From: Afipia birgiae 34632
GTDB taxonomy: Bacteria; Pseudomonadota; Alphaproteobacteria; Rhizobiales; Xanthobacteraceae
Direction of reading: 5' to 3'
Length of the DNA: 64,000 nt
Assembly (NCBI RefSeq): GCF_000308295.2
Contig: NZ_HG326652.1
Span: 1,453,982 to 1,517,981 of the forward strand
This document shows, in pieces, positions 8,989 through 16,552 of the stretch. Position numbers and translations under genes: made by a program. Position 1 is the stretch's first letter; every line of letters begins with the position of its first letter. The notes beneath the pieces were generated by a model, which searched no databases, had not been told where the DNA came from, and was given only the letters and a program-made list of their open reading frames with translations.

Positions 8989-9231
8989 TCATTTCGGTTT
9001 CTTTTTCGGCTTCATGGTGGTGACTTTGTAGACCTTGCCGCTCGTGTCATACGTGGTCCATTCTCCGACCCGCTCGCCGAGTTCGAAGTGCCCCGAGCGC
9101 ATGCGCACGCCGTCTTTTCGGAACCATTCCCAATAACCGGTCATCGCTCCGTCGAGCGTTTGACCGCGCGCCCAGACGCTGCCGTCCTTGTGATACTGAA
9201 CGTGAGCTTCCGGCTTGGCTTTCTTCTTCAA
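8989..9231 (-). CDS. Small YwqK/MORN-repeat-like protein (TTG start)
   Basis: An 80-residue protein with two degenerate repeats of the type YHKDGSVWARGQTLDGAMTGYWEWF and FRKDGVRMRSGHFELGERVGEWTTY, each about 22 residues, resembling MORN / YwqK-family antitoxin-like repeats. The frame is open up to 9360 but that extension would overlap the ssrA terminator. A strong ribosome-binding site AAGGAGG lies 5 bases before TTG at 9231, so I take that as the start. The ends are very basic (LKKKAKPE and KPKKKPK), suggesting nucleic-acid or membrane-surface contact. Function unknown; no toxin partner is adjacent, so an antitoxin role is not supported. Confidence 0.7.
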   Translation of the reverse strand: MKKKAKPEAHVQYHKDGSVWARGQTLDGAMTGYWEWFRKDGVRMRSGHFELGERVGEWTTYDTSGKVYKVTTMKPKKKPK

Positions 9232-9322
9232 GTTCTCCTCCTTGAGAGGACATCTTAGACGGCCGTCGTCGCCGCACGCAGTGACGCGATGATGCGTCAG
9301 GGCGTCGCAGATCGCGCTTTCC

Positions 9323-9357
9323 AAAATAAAAGCCGCGCCACCCGAAGGTGACGCGGC
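9323..9357 (-). terminator. Intrinsic terminator of ssrA
   Basis: Minus-strand stem GCCGCGTCACC / GGTGGCGCGGC with one mismatch and a TTCG loop, followed by TTTTATTTT. It lies just beyond the tag-coding piece of tmRNA and ends that transcript. Confidence 0.85.
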
Positions 9358-9646
9358 CATGGCCGTTCTGTTGCTAGGTGGACCTACCCCGAATGGTTAC
9401 GCCGCGAGGCGCACTTCATTCATGCGAACGTTATCGTTTGCATTTAGGTTTTGACCCGATAACGGCGGTATCATGCCGGGCACACTTCAAGGCTTCATAA
9501 CAAGCATCGAACCTATTTCGCCCCCATCAGAAACGGTTCAGGAACCGAGACCTTTAAGCTCTAACCGCTTCTGGTGGAGGCGCCGGGGTACTGCCCCCCG
9601 GGTCTACTTATTGTCCGCGTTGAGATTCAGCGCCATCGTCTTGCGA
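9358..9646 (-). ncRNA. ssrA: tmRNA, permuted two-piece form
   Basis: Rescues stalled ribosomes. Read on the minus strand the acceptor piece comes first and ends at CCTCCACCA (CCA at 9574-9572), followed by a 46-base spacer and the coding piece, which begins at about 9525 with GGGGGCG. That 5' heptamer pairs fully (one G-U) with CGCCTCC before the discriminator A and CCA, giving the 7-bp acceptor stem. The tag frame (9441-9397) reads ANDNVRMNEVRLAA and then TAA; ANDN at the start and LAA at the end are standard tag features. The T-arm sequence around CCCCGGGG / GTACCCCGG also fits alphaproteobacterial acceptor pieces. This layout is the circularly permuted gene typical of alphaproteobacteria. 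The outer ends are estimated from the promoter and terminator. Confidence 0.93.
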
Positions 9647-9653
9647 CAGTACC

Positions 9654-9681
9654 AATATATGCGAGATTTTCGGTTTTGTAA
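9654..9681 (-). promoter_or_regulatory. Candidate ssrA promoter
   Basis: Minus-strand TTACAA (-35-like) and TATATT (-10-like) with a 16-base spacer, placing the start of transcription about 70 bases before the CCA of the acceptor piece. The -10 is a five of six match to TATAAT. Confidence 0.5.
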
Positions 9682-9734
9682 GGTGCAAAAACCAGCCCTT
9701 CCGGATCATCACCCGCGACAACGGCGTCAGAAAC

Positions 9735-10688
9735 TCATTTCGCCGCCGCGATAGCCGCCCTCGCGGCTTCGATGTCGCCCGGTCCGCCGACCGACACTCC
9801 CACTGCACCGTCCGCGATGCGCTTGACCAGACCAGACAACACCTTGCCGGCGCCGATTTCGAGGAAATGCGTGACGCCGTTGCTCGCCATGTACGCAACG
9901 CTCTCGCGCCAGCGCACGGTGCCGGTGACCTGTTCGACGAGGCGCTTGCGGATCTCGTCCGGATCGGTGATCGCAGACGCCAGCACGTTGGAGACCAGCG
10001 GCGCCTTCGGCTTGTTGATAGTCACTCCGGCCAGCGCCTGCGCCATTGCGTCGGCGGCAGGCTGCATCAGGCGGCAATGGAACGGCGCGGAAACAGGAAG
10101 AAGCATCGCGCGCTTGGCGCCCTTGGTCTTTGCGATTTCCAGTGCGCGCTCGACGGCGGCCTTGTCGCCGGAGACAACCACCTGCCCGCCACCATTGTCG
10201 TTGGCGGCCTGACAGACCTCGTTCTGAGCAGCTTCTTCCGCCACCGCAACCGCGGCTTCGTAGTCGAGGCCAAGCAGAGCGGCCATCGCGCCGACACCTA
10301 CCGGCACGGCCTTCTGCATCGCGAGACCGCGCGTGCGCAGCAGCTTCGCGGTGTCGCTGATGGAGAAGCTTCCAGCCGCGGCCAGCGCGGAGTATTCGCC
10401 AAGCGAATGACCTGCGACGAACGCCGCGTCCCGCGCAATGTCGATCCCCGCCTCGGTCTCCAGCACGCGCAGCGTCGCCAGCGACACCGCCATCAGCGCC
10501 GGCTGCGCGTTCTCGGTCAGCTGCAGAGTCTCCGCCGGGCCGTCCCAGATGACCGCGGTGAGCTTCTGCCCCAGCGCCGCATCGACCTCGTCGAACACGG
10601 CCCTGGCCGCCGGAAATGCGTCGGCGAGCGCCTTGCCCATACCGACCGTCTGCGATCCCTGTCCCGGAAAGGTGAATGCTGCTGTCAT
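9735..10688 (-). CDS. fabD: Malonyl-CoA:ACP transacylase
   Basis: Loads malonyl groups from CoA onto ACP for fatty-acid synthesis. Start chosen at MTAAFTFPGQGSQ, with AGGGGA about 7 bases upstream; the frame is open far upstream but only this start gives the family N-terminus. The 317-aa protein has the oxyanion-hole motif FPGQGSQ (residues 6-12), the nucleophile serine in GHSLGEYSAL (near residue 92), and the downstream histidine motif PVSAPFHCRLM (near 200). ssrA lies directly downstream on the same strand with its own promoter. In relatives fabD directly precedes fabG; here eutBC, the small YwqK-like gene and ssrA separate them. Confidence 0.96.
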   Translation of the reverse strand: MTAAFTFPGQGSQTVGMGKALADAFPAARAVFDEVDAALGQKLTAVIWDGPAETLQLTENAQPALMAVSLATLRVLETEAGIDIARDAAFVAGHSLGEYSALAAAGSFSISDTAKLLRTRGLAMQKAVPVGVGAMAALLGLDYEAAVAVAEEAAQNEVCQAANDNGGGQVVVSGDKAAVERALEIAKTKGAKRAMLLPVSAPFHCRLMQPAADAMAQALAGVTINKPKAPLVSNVLASAITDPDEIRKRLVEQVTGTVRWRESVAYMASNGVTHFLEIGAGKVLSGLVKRIADGAVGVSVGGPGDIEAARAAIAAAK

Positions 10689-10897
10689 GGAAGTCCCCTG
10701 AAAAGATAGGCCGTAAGACACCGCCGGGACGCCGGGTGTCAAGCTGCGGCGCGGCCGCCCGCCATTGCATGGAACCATTCGGCCATTGAACGGGTCGCCC
10801 AGCGGACCGGCAGGCCACTGACCGAGATGAGCGTAACCGGGCGGAACCCGGTCTCCACGAACGCGTTCTACCTTGGGGCGCTCAGTGGAGTGCGCAC

Positions 10898-11095
10898 ATG
10901 GAACAAGATCCTCGCAAGCCACAAACATTAGCCTTGGCACCTGTCTTGATTTTCGCAGCTGTTCTGCTTGCGGTATTCGGAGCGGCACTGGTGACCGCCT
11001 TCGACAGTAACCCGACCGTCGTCGCCGCAACGGACAAGGCACCGCCTGGAACAACGGGCATGGCGAGACCGCATCCGATGTCGGAACGGCGCTGA
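10898..11095 (+). CDS. Small membrane protein (65 aa)
   Basis: One hydrophobic segment (about residues 11-34, LALAPVLIFAAVLLAVFGAA) after a charged N-terminus, followed by a polar, Pro-rich tail predicted outside. The start is supported by GGAG 7 bases upstream. The next small gene starts two bases after its stop, so the pair is probably one transcript. It is divergent from fabD across about 210 bases. I do not recognise the family. Confidence 0.5.
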   Translation: MEQDPRKPQTLALAPVLIFAAVLLAVFGAALVTAFDSNPTVVAATDKAPPGTTGMARPHPMSERR

Positions 11096-11097
11096 TC

Positions 11098-11292
11098 ATG
11101 AGCAATGATAGGGATGACACAGTCGGCGGCAGGCGCGCCTATCATAAGTTTCTCTGGGGCGTGGCCGTCGGCGTTGTCATTCTCGCCGGCGCCTTGGCTT
11201 ATTCCAGCCAACTCATGGACGTCGGCAAAGTGATTCCGATCGTCGGCCCCCCTGACAACGCAGGGGCGCCCAAGCCAGCCAATATCAAATAG
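11098..11292 (+). CDS. Small membrane protein (64 aa)
   Basis: Charged N-terminus (MSNDRDDTVGGRRAYHK) followed by one membrane segment (about residues 18-37, LWGVAVGVVILAGALAYSS) and a short Pro-rich tail. It starts two bases after the stop of the preceding 65-aa membrane protein and shares the same topology pattern: short cytoplasmic head, one helix, Pro/Ala-rich periplasmic tail. The two may work together, but this is inferred only from their placement. Family unknown. Confidence 0.5.
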   Translation: MSNDRDDTVGGRRAYHKFLWGVAVGVVILAGALAYSSQLMDVGKVIPIVGPPDNAGAPKPANIK

Positions 11293-11352
11293 GCGGCGCG
11301 AACTGAAAGAATCCGCCCGACTCGTCGCGGTGTTGCAACCGTCACCCGAGGC

Positions 11353-12378
11353 CTAGAAGCCTGATGCCGCCTGGTTGCCGTCGACCACCGCGCCGGCACG
11401 CGCGCGCCGCACGTTGCTGGCAAGCTCGCCCGGCCGATCCTGATCCTTCGGGCGCGACGTCGCGAGCCGCAACACCGCGGCGTAACTCGGCTGCACTTCC
11501 ATCCGCCCGGCATGCGGACCGCGCGTCAGAATTTCGTGCACGCGCCGCAGATTGTAGCAAGGCACATAGAACAGCAGATGATGCTCGATATGGTAATTGA
11601 CGTAGTATGGCGCGACGAACAGCCGTTCGAGGAATCCCGCGCGCGTGGTGCGCGTGTTGCGTAGCGGGTCGTTGCTGTCCGGCACGACGGCGTGCTCCGC
11701 GATGTTGCGAACGCGGCTGATCACCATCATCCACGTCATCAGAGGCGTGAGCCAGAGCAACGGATAAGCCCACCAGATCCCTGCCAGCGCGAGTCCTGCG
11801 AACAAAATCGCATTGACCACCATTTGCGGGCCGAGTTTCTCCCAGAAATTCGCAGCGCGTCGCCGCAACGTCCATGCGGGCTCGCCAATCGCATTCAGAA
11901 ACTGCGCCTTGCGCTGCTGGTAACCGGTCTGGCCGGTGATATCGCGCCAGAATTTCCGTCGGTAGCTGGGCTGCGTGATCGGAAACGGCGCTGACAGGAT
12001 CAGGTCGGGGTCATTGTCCTGCTGCGTATGAGCGTGGTGCTGAAGGTGATAGCGGCGATAGGCCCGCGTCTCCGCGAAAACTGGATAGGCGCAGAACCAC
12101 TGGCTGAGAAACATATTCAGTCTGTCGCCGTTCGCGAGACTGCCATGCGCCCCGTCATGCATCAGGATCGCAAGGCCAAGCTGACGCGAGCCGATGATGC
12201 CGACCGCCAGCAGAAACGTGAAGGGATTCGGCCACACCGCAACCATCGCAATCGATCCGAGGATGAGAGCCCAGGCGTGCGCGATCAGCGCGACACCCTT
12301 CCACGTCGAGCGCGTGCGAACCTCCACCAATTCCTGCTCGGTCATGAGGTCACGTGCACGGATGCGTGGAGCGGTCAT
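11353..12378 (-). CDS. Membrane fatty-acid desaturase
   Basis: Integral-membrane di-iron desaturase of 341 aa. The three His clusters that bind the two irons are present: HDGAH (74-78), HLQHHAH (111-117) and HIEHH (263-267), with an additional His at about 229 in NIAEHAVV. Hydrophobic segments flank the boxes at about 30-70, 185-215. The substrate is probably a membrane phospholipid acyl chain, but position specificity cannot be read. Its start overlaps the stop of the upstream TetR gene by 4 bases (ATGA), so the two are translationally coupled and the TetR protein is probably its direct regulator. The C-terminal 30 residues are basic and unconserved in appearance. Confidence 0.92.
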   Translation of the reverse strand: MTAPRIRARDLMTEQELVEVRTRSTWKGVALIAHAWALILGSIAMVAVWPNPFTFLLAVGIIGSRQLGLAILMHDGAHGSLANGDRLNMFLSQWFCAYPVFAETRAYRRYHLQHHAHTQQDNDPDLILSAPFPITQPSYRRKFWRDITGQTGYQQRKAQFLNAIGEPAWTLRRRAANFWEKLGPQMVVNAILFAGLALAGIWWAYPLLWLTPLMTWMMVISRVRNIAEHAVVPDSNDPLRNTRTTRAGFLERLFVAPYYVNYHIEHHLLFYVPCYNLRRVHEILTRGPHAGRMEVQPSYAAVLRLATSRPKDQDRPGELASNVRRARAGAVVDGNQAASGF

Positions 12379-13082
12379 TTGCGCTTCTCCTTGTTATCGG
12401 ATGACGGTTGTTCGGCGGAATCCGCGGCGACGAGCCGGAGCCGCGCGCCATCGGCGGCGACATCGGCCTGGGGTCCAAGCAGGCGCAGCATCTCGGCGAC
12501 AAGATCCTCGAAGGATCGCCCCATCGCGTGCCCCTCTATAGTCACGCCGATCGTGATCGCCCAGAAGCGCCGCGCGCTCGTTTCCGGATCGAGGCGCGAA
12601 TGCCATCCGCGGGCGATCATCTCCGCGGCGTAGGCGCGCAACCCTTCGGAGTGCAGCCGCTCGACTGTGCGCTCCACCAGCGGAGCCAAATCCTGGCGGC
12701 GGCGAGTCAGTGTCATCGCTTCGACGAAGAAGCCGACGGCATCCGTCCGCATCACGCTTTCGACCAGCGAACGGGTGTAATCATTCGGCGAAAGCTGTTT
12801 GCCCGCGTTCTGCTCGGCGGCCCGAGCGACATACAGCACGTCGCGGCAGGCCGCCTCGACGAACAGCGCTTCCTTGGTACGGAAGTAGTAGGTGATCTGG
12901 CTCGGGAAAGCGTCTGCTGCTGCTGCGATTTCGGCGATCGAAACGCCCGCCACGCCGCGTTCCTTGAACAGGCTGCTGGCGGCATCGAGCAGCTGCGACC
13001 GCATCTGCCGCCCCGCCGTGCGGGTCGCACGGGATGCGTGTTTCGGATCGCGAATGCCACCGCTGGCAGGTCTGGCTTTCAT
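12375..13082 (-). CDS. TetR-family regulator of the desaturase operon
   Basis: Start chosen at MKARPASGG, 21 codons inside the longest frame, because the longer frame would run into the operator palindrome. The 235-aa protein has a basic N-terminal extension and then a TetR DNA-binding domain (about residues 26-75: RSQLLDAASSLFKERGVAG, VSIAEIAAAADAFPSQITYYFRTKEALF). The rest is a helical ligand-binding domain that I cannot assign to a ligand; acyl-CoA is a reasonable guess given the desaturase. It is first in a two-gene operon, overlapping the desaturase start. A 25-bp perfect palindrome lies about 45 bases upstream and is its likely operator. Confidence 0.9.
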   Translation of the reverse strand: MKARPASGGIRDPKHASRATRTAGRQMRSQLLDAASSLFKERGVAGVSIAEIAAAADAFPSQITYYFRTKEALFVEAACRDVLYVARAAEQNAGKQLSPNDYTRSLVESVMRTDAVGFFVEAMTLTRRRQDLAPLVERTVERLHSEGLRAYAAEMIARGWHSRLDPETSARRFWAITIGVTIEGHAMGRSFEDLVAEMLRLLGPQADVAADGARLRLVAADSAEQPSSDNKEKRK

Positions 13083-13125
13083 CCGCACTCTCGCAACCAA
13101 GGTCGCCTGAGCTATTCGATGTTGC

Positions 13126-13150
13126 TTTGTTTGTATGGCATACAAACAAA
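13126..13150. promoter_or_regulatory. Perfect palindromic operator before the TetR-desaturase operon
   Basis: The half-sites TTTGTTTGTATG and CATACAAACAAA are exact reverse complements separated by a single G. It lies about 45 bases upstream of the TetR start, where a TetR dimer would block transcription. Binding by this TetR protein is inferred from position and symmetry. Confidence 0.75.
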
Positions 13151-13346
13151 TAGATCAAGGCAGATTTGGCGGCCATCCGGTCCATCCAGCGCCTTGCAAA
13201 CACCCTCAGAATCCTTATAACCGCGCCATCCGTGGATCCCGGCCGGGAGCTGAACGGACGGTCTCACCAGTCTGACATTCCAGTTTGATTGATGCGGCAG
13301 GGCCAGTCGGTCCGTCGTCCCGTGCTTCCGCCTTCTGAGCAATATC

Positions 13347-13411
13347 GAGTCCTTTCCGAAGGGTCTCGAAGGGCTTGCCGCCAGGAACCGCGCTAACACT
13401 GGAAAGGACTC
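13347..13411 (+). promoter_or_regulatory. rpsF leader with ribosome-binding site sequestered in a long stem
   Basis: GAGTCCTTTCC (13347-13357) is the exact reverse complement of GGAAAGGACTC (13401-13411), which contains the rpsF ribosome-binding site two bases before ATG. The 43-base interior is GC-rich and contains CCG triplets. The design fits autogenous control by an S6:S18 complex, known for rpsF leaders in other bacteria, but the interior was not matched to that motif by a covariance search. The gap 13151-13346 shows nothing else I can support. Confidence 0.65.
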
Positions 13412-13413
13412 CC

Positions 13414-13890
13414 ATGCCTCTTTACGAGCATGTTTTTCTCGCGCGTCAGGATGCGAGCGCCCAGCAGGTCGAAGAATTCACCACGCAGATTACCGGCGTG
13501 ATCGAAGGTCTCGGCGGCAAGGTCACCAAGACCGAGAACTGGGGCGTGCGCTCCCTCACCTATCGCATGAACAAGAACCGCAAGGCTCATTTCATGCTGC
13601 TCAACATCGACGGCCCCGCAGCGGTGGTCGCCGAGATCGAGCGTCAGGAACGCATCAACGAAGACGTTATCCGTTATCTCACCGTTCGCGTCGACGAGCT
13701 GGAGGAAGGTCCCTCCGCCATGATGCGCAAGGCCGAGCGTGACCGCGACGAGCGCGGTGGCGGCGGCTTCCGCGGCGATCGCGAAGGCGGCGGATTCCGT
13801 GGCGGCGACCGCGAAGGCGGCGGCTTCCGTGGTGACCGTGGTCCGCGCCGTCCACGTGATGAAGACGCAACCGCGTCGGTAGAGGAGTAA
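13414..13890 (+). CDS. rpsF: 30S ribosomal protein S6
   Basis: Ribosomal protein of the 30S platform that binds with S18. The start [13 protein letters not shown] is the family N-terminus; a 13-codon upstream extension is open but lies in the leader stem. The S6 fold covers about residues 1-100 ([27 protein letters not shown] is typical). Residues 110-158 form a Gly/Arg/Asp-rich tail with repeated GGGFRGDRE units before an acidic end. Such tails occur in alphaproteobacterial S6 but are absent in E. coli. rpsR follows after 5 bases, and a strong terminator closes the pair. Regulated probably through the upstream leader. Confidence 0.97.
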   Translation: MPLYEHVFLARQDASAQQVEEFTTQITGVIEGLGGKVTKTENWGVRSLTYRMNKNRKAHFMLLNIDGPAAVVAEIERQERINEDVIRYLTVRVDELEEGPSAMMRKAERDRDERGGGGFRGDREGGGFRGGDREGGGFRGDRGPRRPRDEDATASVEE

Positions 13891-13895
13891 GAACC

Positions 13896-14135
13896 ATGGC
13901 TGAAGCAGGTGCACGCCGTCCGTTCTTCCGCCGCCGCAAGACGTGCCCGTTCACGGGCCCGAACGCGCCGAAGATCGACTACAAGGATTCGAAGCTGCTG
14001 ATGCGTTACGTGTCCGAGCGCGGCAAGATCGTGCCGAGCCGCATCACGGCCGTGTCGGCAAAGAAGCAGCGTGAACTCGCCCGCGCCATCAAGCGCTCGC
14101 GGTTCCTCGGCCTTCTGCCTTACGTGATCCGCTAA
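13896..14135 (+). CDS. rpsR: 30S ribosomal protein S18
   Basis: Small basic ribosomal protein, 79 aa, partner of S6 on the 30S platform. The core [66 protein letters not shown] is typical of the family and lacks the paired Zn-binding cysteines seen in some homologues (one Cys only). It starts 5 bases after rpsF and ends just before an intrinsic terminator, so rpsF-rpsR is a complete transcription unit, apart from rplI which follows further downstream. Confidence 0.98.
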   Translation: MAEAGARRPFFRRRKTCPFTGPNAPKIDYKDSKLLMRYVSERGKIVPSRITAVSAKKQRELARAIKRSRFLGLLPYVIR

Positions 14136-14144
14136 AACGATACC

Positions 14145-14178
14145 GCGAGCGCGCGGCCTCCGCGCGCTCGCTTTTTCT
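14145..14178 (+). terminator. Strong intrinsic terminator after rpsR
   Basis: Perfect 12-bp stem GCGAGCGCGCGG / CCGCGCGCTCGC with a 3-base CCT loop followed by TTTTTCTC. It separates rpsF-rpsR from the DUF2232 gene and rplI. Confidence 0.92.
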
Positions 14179-14265
14179 CTAATTCTCATAACACTGCGGG
14201 TCGTCCCACGGTGGATGGTTGGGGTTCAAGGAACCTCTAACTGCTCGAAAGGAGCAGGACAGCTG

Positions 14266-15234
14266 ATGATGACGGGCATCCTCATAGCAGTCGCGGCCGG
14301 CCTTGCGTCGGCGTTGATGTTCGCGTCGATCGTGTCCGGCGCGCTGATCTCGATCGTGCTGTTTTACCTCGCGCCGCTGCCGTTGATGGTCGCCGCGCTC
14401 GGCTGGGGATCCGCCACCGCACTGATCGGCGGGATTGTCGCCGCGCTCGGCCTCGGCGGCATTTTCGGCTTCCCCTATATGGCGGCGTTCGCACTGACCA
14501 TCGCGCTGCCCGCATGGTGGCTCGGATATCTAACGCTGCTGGCGCGCCCGGTCTCAAACGATCCACAGCTCGCAAATCTTGCGCCGGCGCTGGACTGGTA
14601 TCCGACCGGCCGCATCCTGGTGTGGACCGCAGCGTTCGCGACCCTCACCACGATCAGCGCCCTGCTCACGCTCGGCACTGACGCGGAGACCATCACCTCC
14701 GCGCTGCGCCGTGGTCTGCTTCGCATCATCGGCGGCCGCGGAACTGCCACCCCGGCGGGGGAAAGCGAGCGGGTGGTCGATGCACTGGTCGCGGTGGCGC
14801 CCGGTGTCGCGACGATCATCGCCATGATCACGCTGACGCTCAATCTGTGGCTCGCCGCCAAGATCACGACCACATCCGGCCGCCTGATGCGCCCGTGGCC
14901 CGATCTGCGCACCACGACGTTGCCGAAGACAGTGCTCGGCGCGCTGCTGGTCGCCGTCGTGCTCTGCTTTACCGGCGGACTGCTGGCGATGATCGCGCAG
15001 ATCGTCAGTGCTGCGCTGCTGATGGCATACGCCTTCACCGGATTCGCGGTGCTGCATACCGTGACGCAGGCGTTTTCGGGCCGCGCCTTCGTACTGGGCG
15101 CCGCCTACGCCGGCACGCTGTTCATCGGCTGGCCGCTGATTGGAATGATCGGTCTCGGCCTCGCCGATGCCGTTCTGGGAATTCGACAAGCCTACTGGAA
15201 TCGGCGCGGGCCACCGCCCCTGCCGACCTCCTGA
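14266..15234 (+). CDS. DUF2232 polytopic membrane protein
   Basis: A 322-aa protein with about eight hydrophobic segments, consistent with DUF2232, a family found between rpsR and rplI in many alphaproteobacteria. Gly/Ala-rich N-terminal helices ([40 protein letters not shown]) and C-terminal helices ([25 protein letters not shown]) are visible. The start is set at the first of two consecutive ATG codons at 14266, with AGGA 6 bases upstream; the reading frame is open 17 codons further up. It probably shares a transcript with rplI, which begins about 56 bases downstream. Biochemical function unknown. Confidence 0.85.
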   Translation: MMTGILIAVAAGLASALMFASIVSGALISIVLFYLAPLPLMVAALGWGSATALIGGIVAALGLGGIFGFPYMAAFALTIALPAWWLGYLTLLARPVSNDPQLANLAPALDWYPTGRILVWTAAFATLTTISALLTLGTDAETITSALRRGLLRIIGGRGTATPAGESERVVDALVAVAPGVATIIAMITLTLNLWLAAKITTTSGRLMRPWPDLRTTTLPKTVLGALLVAVVLCFTGGLLAMIAQIVSAALLMAYAFTGFAVLHTVTQAFSGRAFVLGAAYAGTLFIGWPLIGMIGLGLADAVLGIRQAYWNRRGPPPLPTS

Positions 15235-15290
15235 TCTTCAACCTGAACGCAACATCTTCAACTCAACTCAGACATCAACGGAGAACTCAA

Positions 15291-15896
15291 ATGGAAGTCA
15301 TTCTGCTGGAACGCGTGGCCAAGCTCGGCCAGATGGGCGATGTGGTCAAAGTGAAGGACGGGTTCGCCCGCAACTTCCTGCTCAAGCGTAACAAGGCACT
15401 GCGCGCGACCAAGGAAAACCGCGAAAAGTACGACGGCATGAAGGCCGATCTCGAGGCCAAGAACATTCAGGCCAAGGGCGAAGCCACCAAGGTCGCCGAG
15501 AAGATCGACGGCCGCAACGTCGTCATCATCCGTCAGGCGTCGGAAACCGGCCAGCTTTACGGCTCGGTCTCGGTGCGTGACATCATGGCGGCGCTCGAAG
15601 CCGACGGCGTTTCGCTGAGCCGCCAGCAGGTGCTGCTCGACGCGCCGATCAAGACCATCGGCCAGCACAAGATCACCATCGCTGTGCATCCAGAAGTCGA
15701 AGTCCATGTCTCGACGACGGTTGCTCGCTCCGATGCTGAAGCCGAGCGCATCAACCGCGGCGAAGACGTCAACAGCCGTCAGGAAGATCGCGACGCGGCT
15801 GCCGAAGCCATCGCCGCCGCCGGCGAATTCTTCGATCCGGAAGCCCATCACGACGAGGCCGCCGAACCGGCCGAAGCGCCTGCCGAAGAGAAGTAA
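15291..15896 (+). CDS. rplI: 50S ribosomal protein L9
   Basis: Binds 23S rRNA at the base of the L1 stalk. The start [31 protein letters not shown] is the diagnostic N-terminal domain (residues 1-50). It is followed by the long linking helix (about 45-80) and the C-terminal domain with [12 protein letters not shown] and [21 protein letters not shown]. After about residue 150 there is an acidic, Ala/Glu-rich extension ending in EAPAEEK, common in Rhizobiales. The open frame extends far upstream but overlaps the DUF2232 gene. A terminator lies about 170 bases downstream after an intergenic repeat. Confidence 0.97.
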   Translation: MEVILLERVAKLGQMGDVVKVKDGFARNFLLKRNKALRATKENREKYDGMKADLEAKNIQAKGEATKVAEKIDGRNVVIIRQASETGQLYGSVSVRDIMAALEADGVSLSRQQVLLDAPIKTIGQHKITIAVHPEVEVHVSTTVARSDAEAERINRGEDVNSRQEDRDAAAEAIAAAGEFFDPEAHHDEAAEPAEAPAEEK

Positions 15897-15910
15897 GCAC
15901 ACCGATGTTC

Positions 15911-16035
15911 CGTCATGGCCGGGCATAGCCGCCCGAAGGACGGCGTCGCTTCGCTCGCCCTATGTCCCGGCCATCCCGATCATGAAAGCACGGTGCCTGA
16001 TCAATCGGGATCACCGGGACAAGCCCGGTGATGAC
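15911..16035. repeat. Palindromic intergenic repeat, copy 1
   Basis: Two hairpin arms, GTCATGGCCGGG...CCCGGCCATCCCGATCAT and GGATCACCGGG...CCCGGTGATGAC, joined by a spacer containing AGCACGGTGCC. Here the first arm carries a 42-base loop (CATAGCCGCCCGAAGGACGG ... CTATGT) and the second a 5-base ACAAG loop. A second copy is at 41226-41349 with the loop sizes exchanged. The family is typical of intergenic repeats in Nitrobacteraceae. No transposase is nearby. Confidence 0.85.
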
Positions 16036-16064
16036 ATCGAGGATGTGTCTGTTCCGTTCAAACA

Positions 16065-16094
16065 AGCCCGGTCTCACATGAGGCCGGGCTTTTT
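16065..16094 (+). terminator. Intrinsic terminator downstream of rplI
   Basis: Stem AGCCCGG-T-CTC / GAG-G-CCGGGCT with an ACAT loop, followed by TTTTG. It also lies just before the stop of the convergent thioesterase gene and may act in one direction only. Confidence 0.8.
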
Positions 16095-16096
16095 GT

Positions 16097-16552
16097 CTAG
16101 CTGACAACCTTCGGCGCGATGGCCTGATCGATCATCGCAATCGATGCCAGCGCGGTGGCGGTATGTTTCTCTGCGCCATCGATGATGCAGAAAACATCAG
16201 CAGCGACGACCGACACTTGCCGTCCCGGCTTCACGACGCGCGCGCGACAGATCAATCGATCCCCCGACGCCGGTGCGAGCAGATTCAACTTGTACTCGGC
16301 GGTCAGCGCCGCTTGTCCCTTCACCGTCGCGGCCGCAATCGTGGTCGCATTGTCGATCAGGAATGCGGTGACGCCGCCGTGGAAGAACCCGTTCTGCTGT
16401 AACAGCTCTGGCCGGCGATCCACTGACAGAACGCAGCCGCCACGCGTGAGATCGGTCACCTCCGCGCCGACATGAGTCATGAATCCTTGCCGCATGACGT
16501 TGTTGCGGATGTGCGCCGCGATCGGCGTGAACTCCGTATCTGTCTGAAGCAT
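16097..16552 (-). CDS. PaaI-like hotdog thioesterase
   Basis: Probable acyl-CoA thioesterase of the hotdog fold, 151 aa. The start MLQTDTEFTPIAAHIRNN overlaps the upstream TetR stop by one base (TAATG). The motif LQQNGFFHGGVTAFLIDNATTIAAATV around residues 53-80 is the PaaI-type signature with the catalytic-region HGG, and TAEYKLNLLAPASGDRLICRARVVKPGRQ follows as expected. Substrate unknown. Cotranscription with the TetR gene suggests an inducible role in handling an acyl or aryl-CoA. A few residues at the N-terminus before the fold are variable. Confidence 0.88.
   Translation of the reverse strand: MLQTDTEFTPIAAHIRNNVMRQGFMTHVGAEVTDLTRGGCVLSVDRRPELLQQNGFFHGGVTAFLIDNATTIAAATVKGQAALTAEYKLNLLAPASGDRLICRARVVKPGRQVSVVAADVFCIIDGAEKHTATALASIAMIDQAIAPKVVS

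Noticed and set aside
8989..9231. Toxin-antitoxin module suggested by the YwqK-like repeats
   Set aside because: No toxin gene on either side; eutC and ssrA flank it.
9473..9754. Plus-strand frame of 93 codons over ssrA
   Set aside because: It is antisense to the tmRNA pieces and promoter, with no ribosome-binding site.
13112..13399. Minus-strand 95-codon frame upstream of rpsF
   Set aside because: It covers the operator palindrome and rpsF leader, with no ribosome-binding site.
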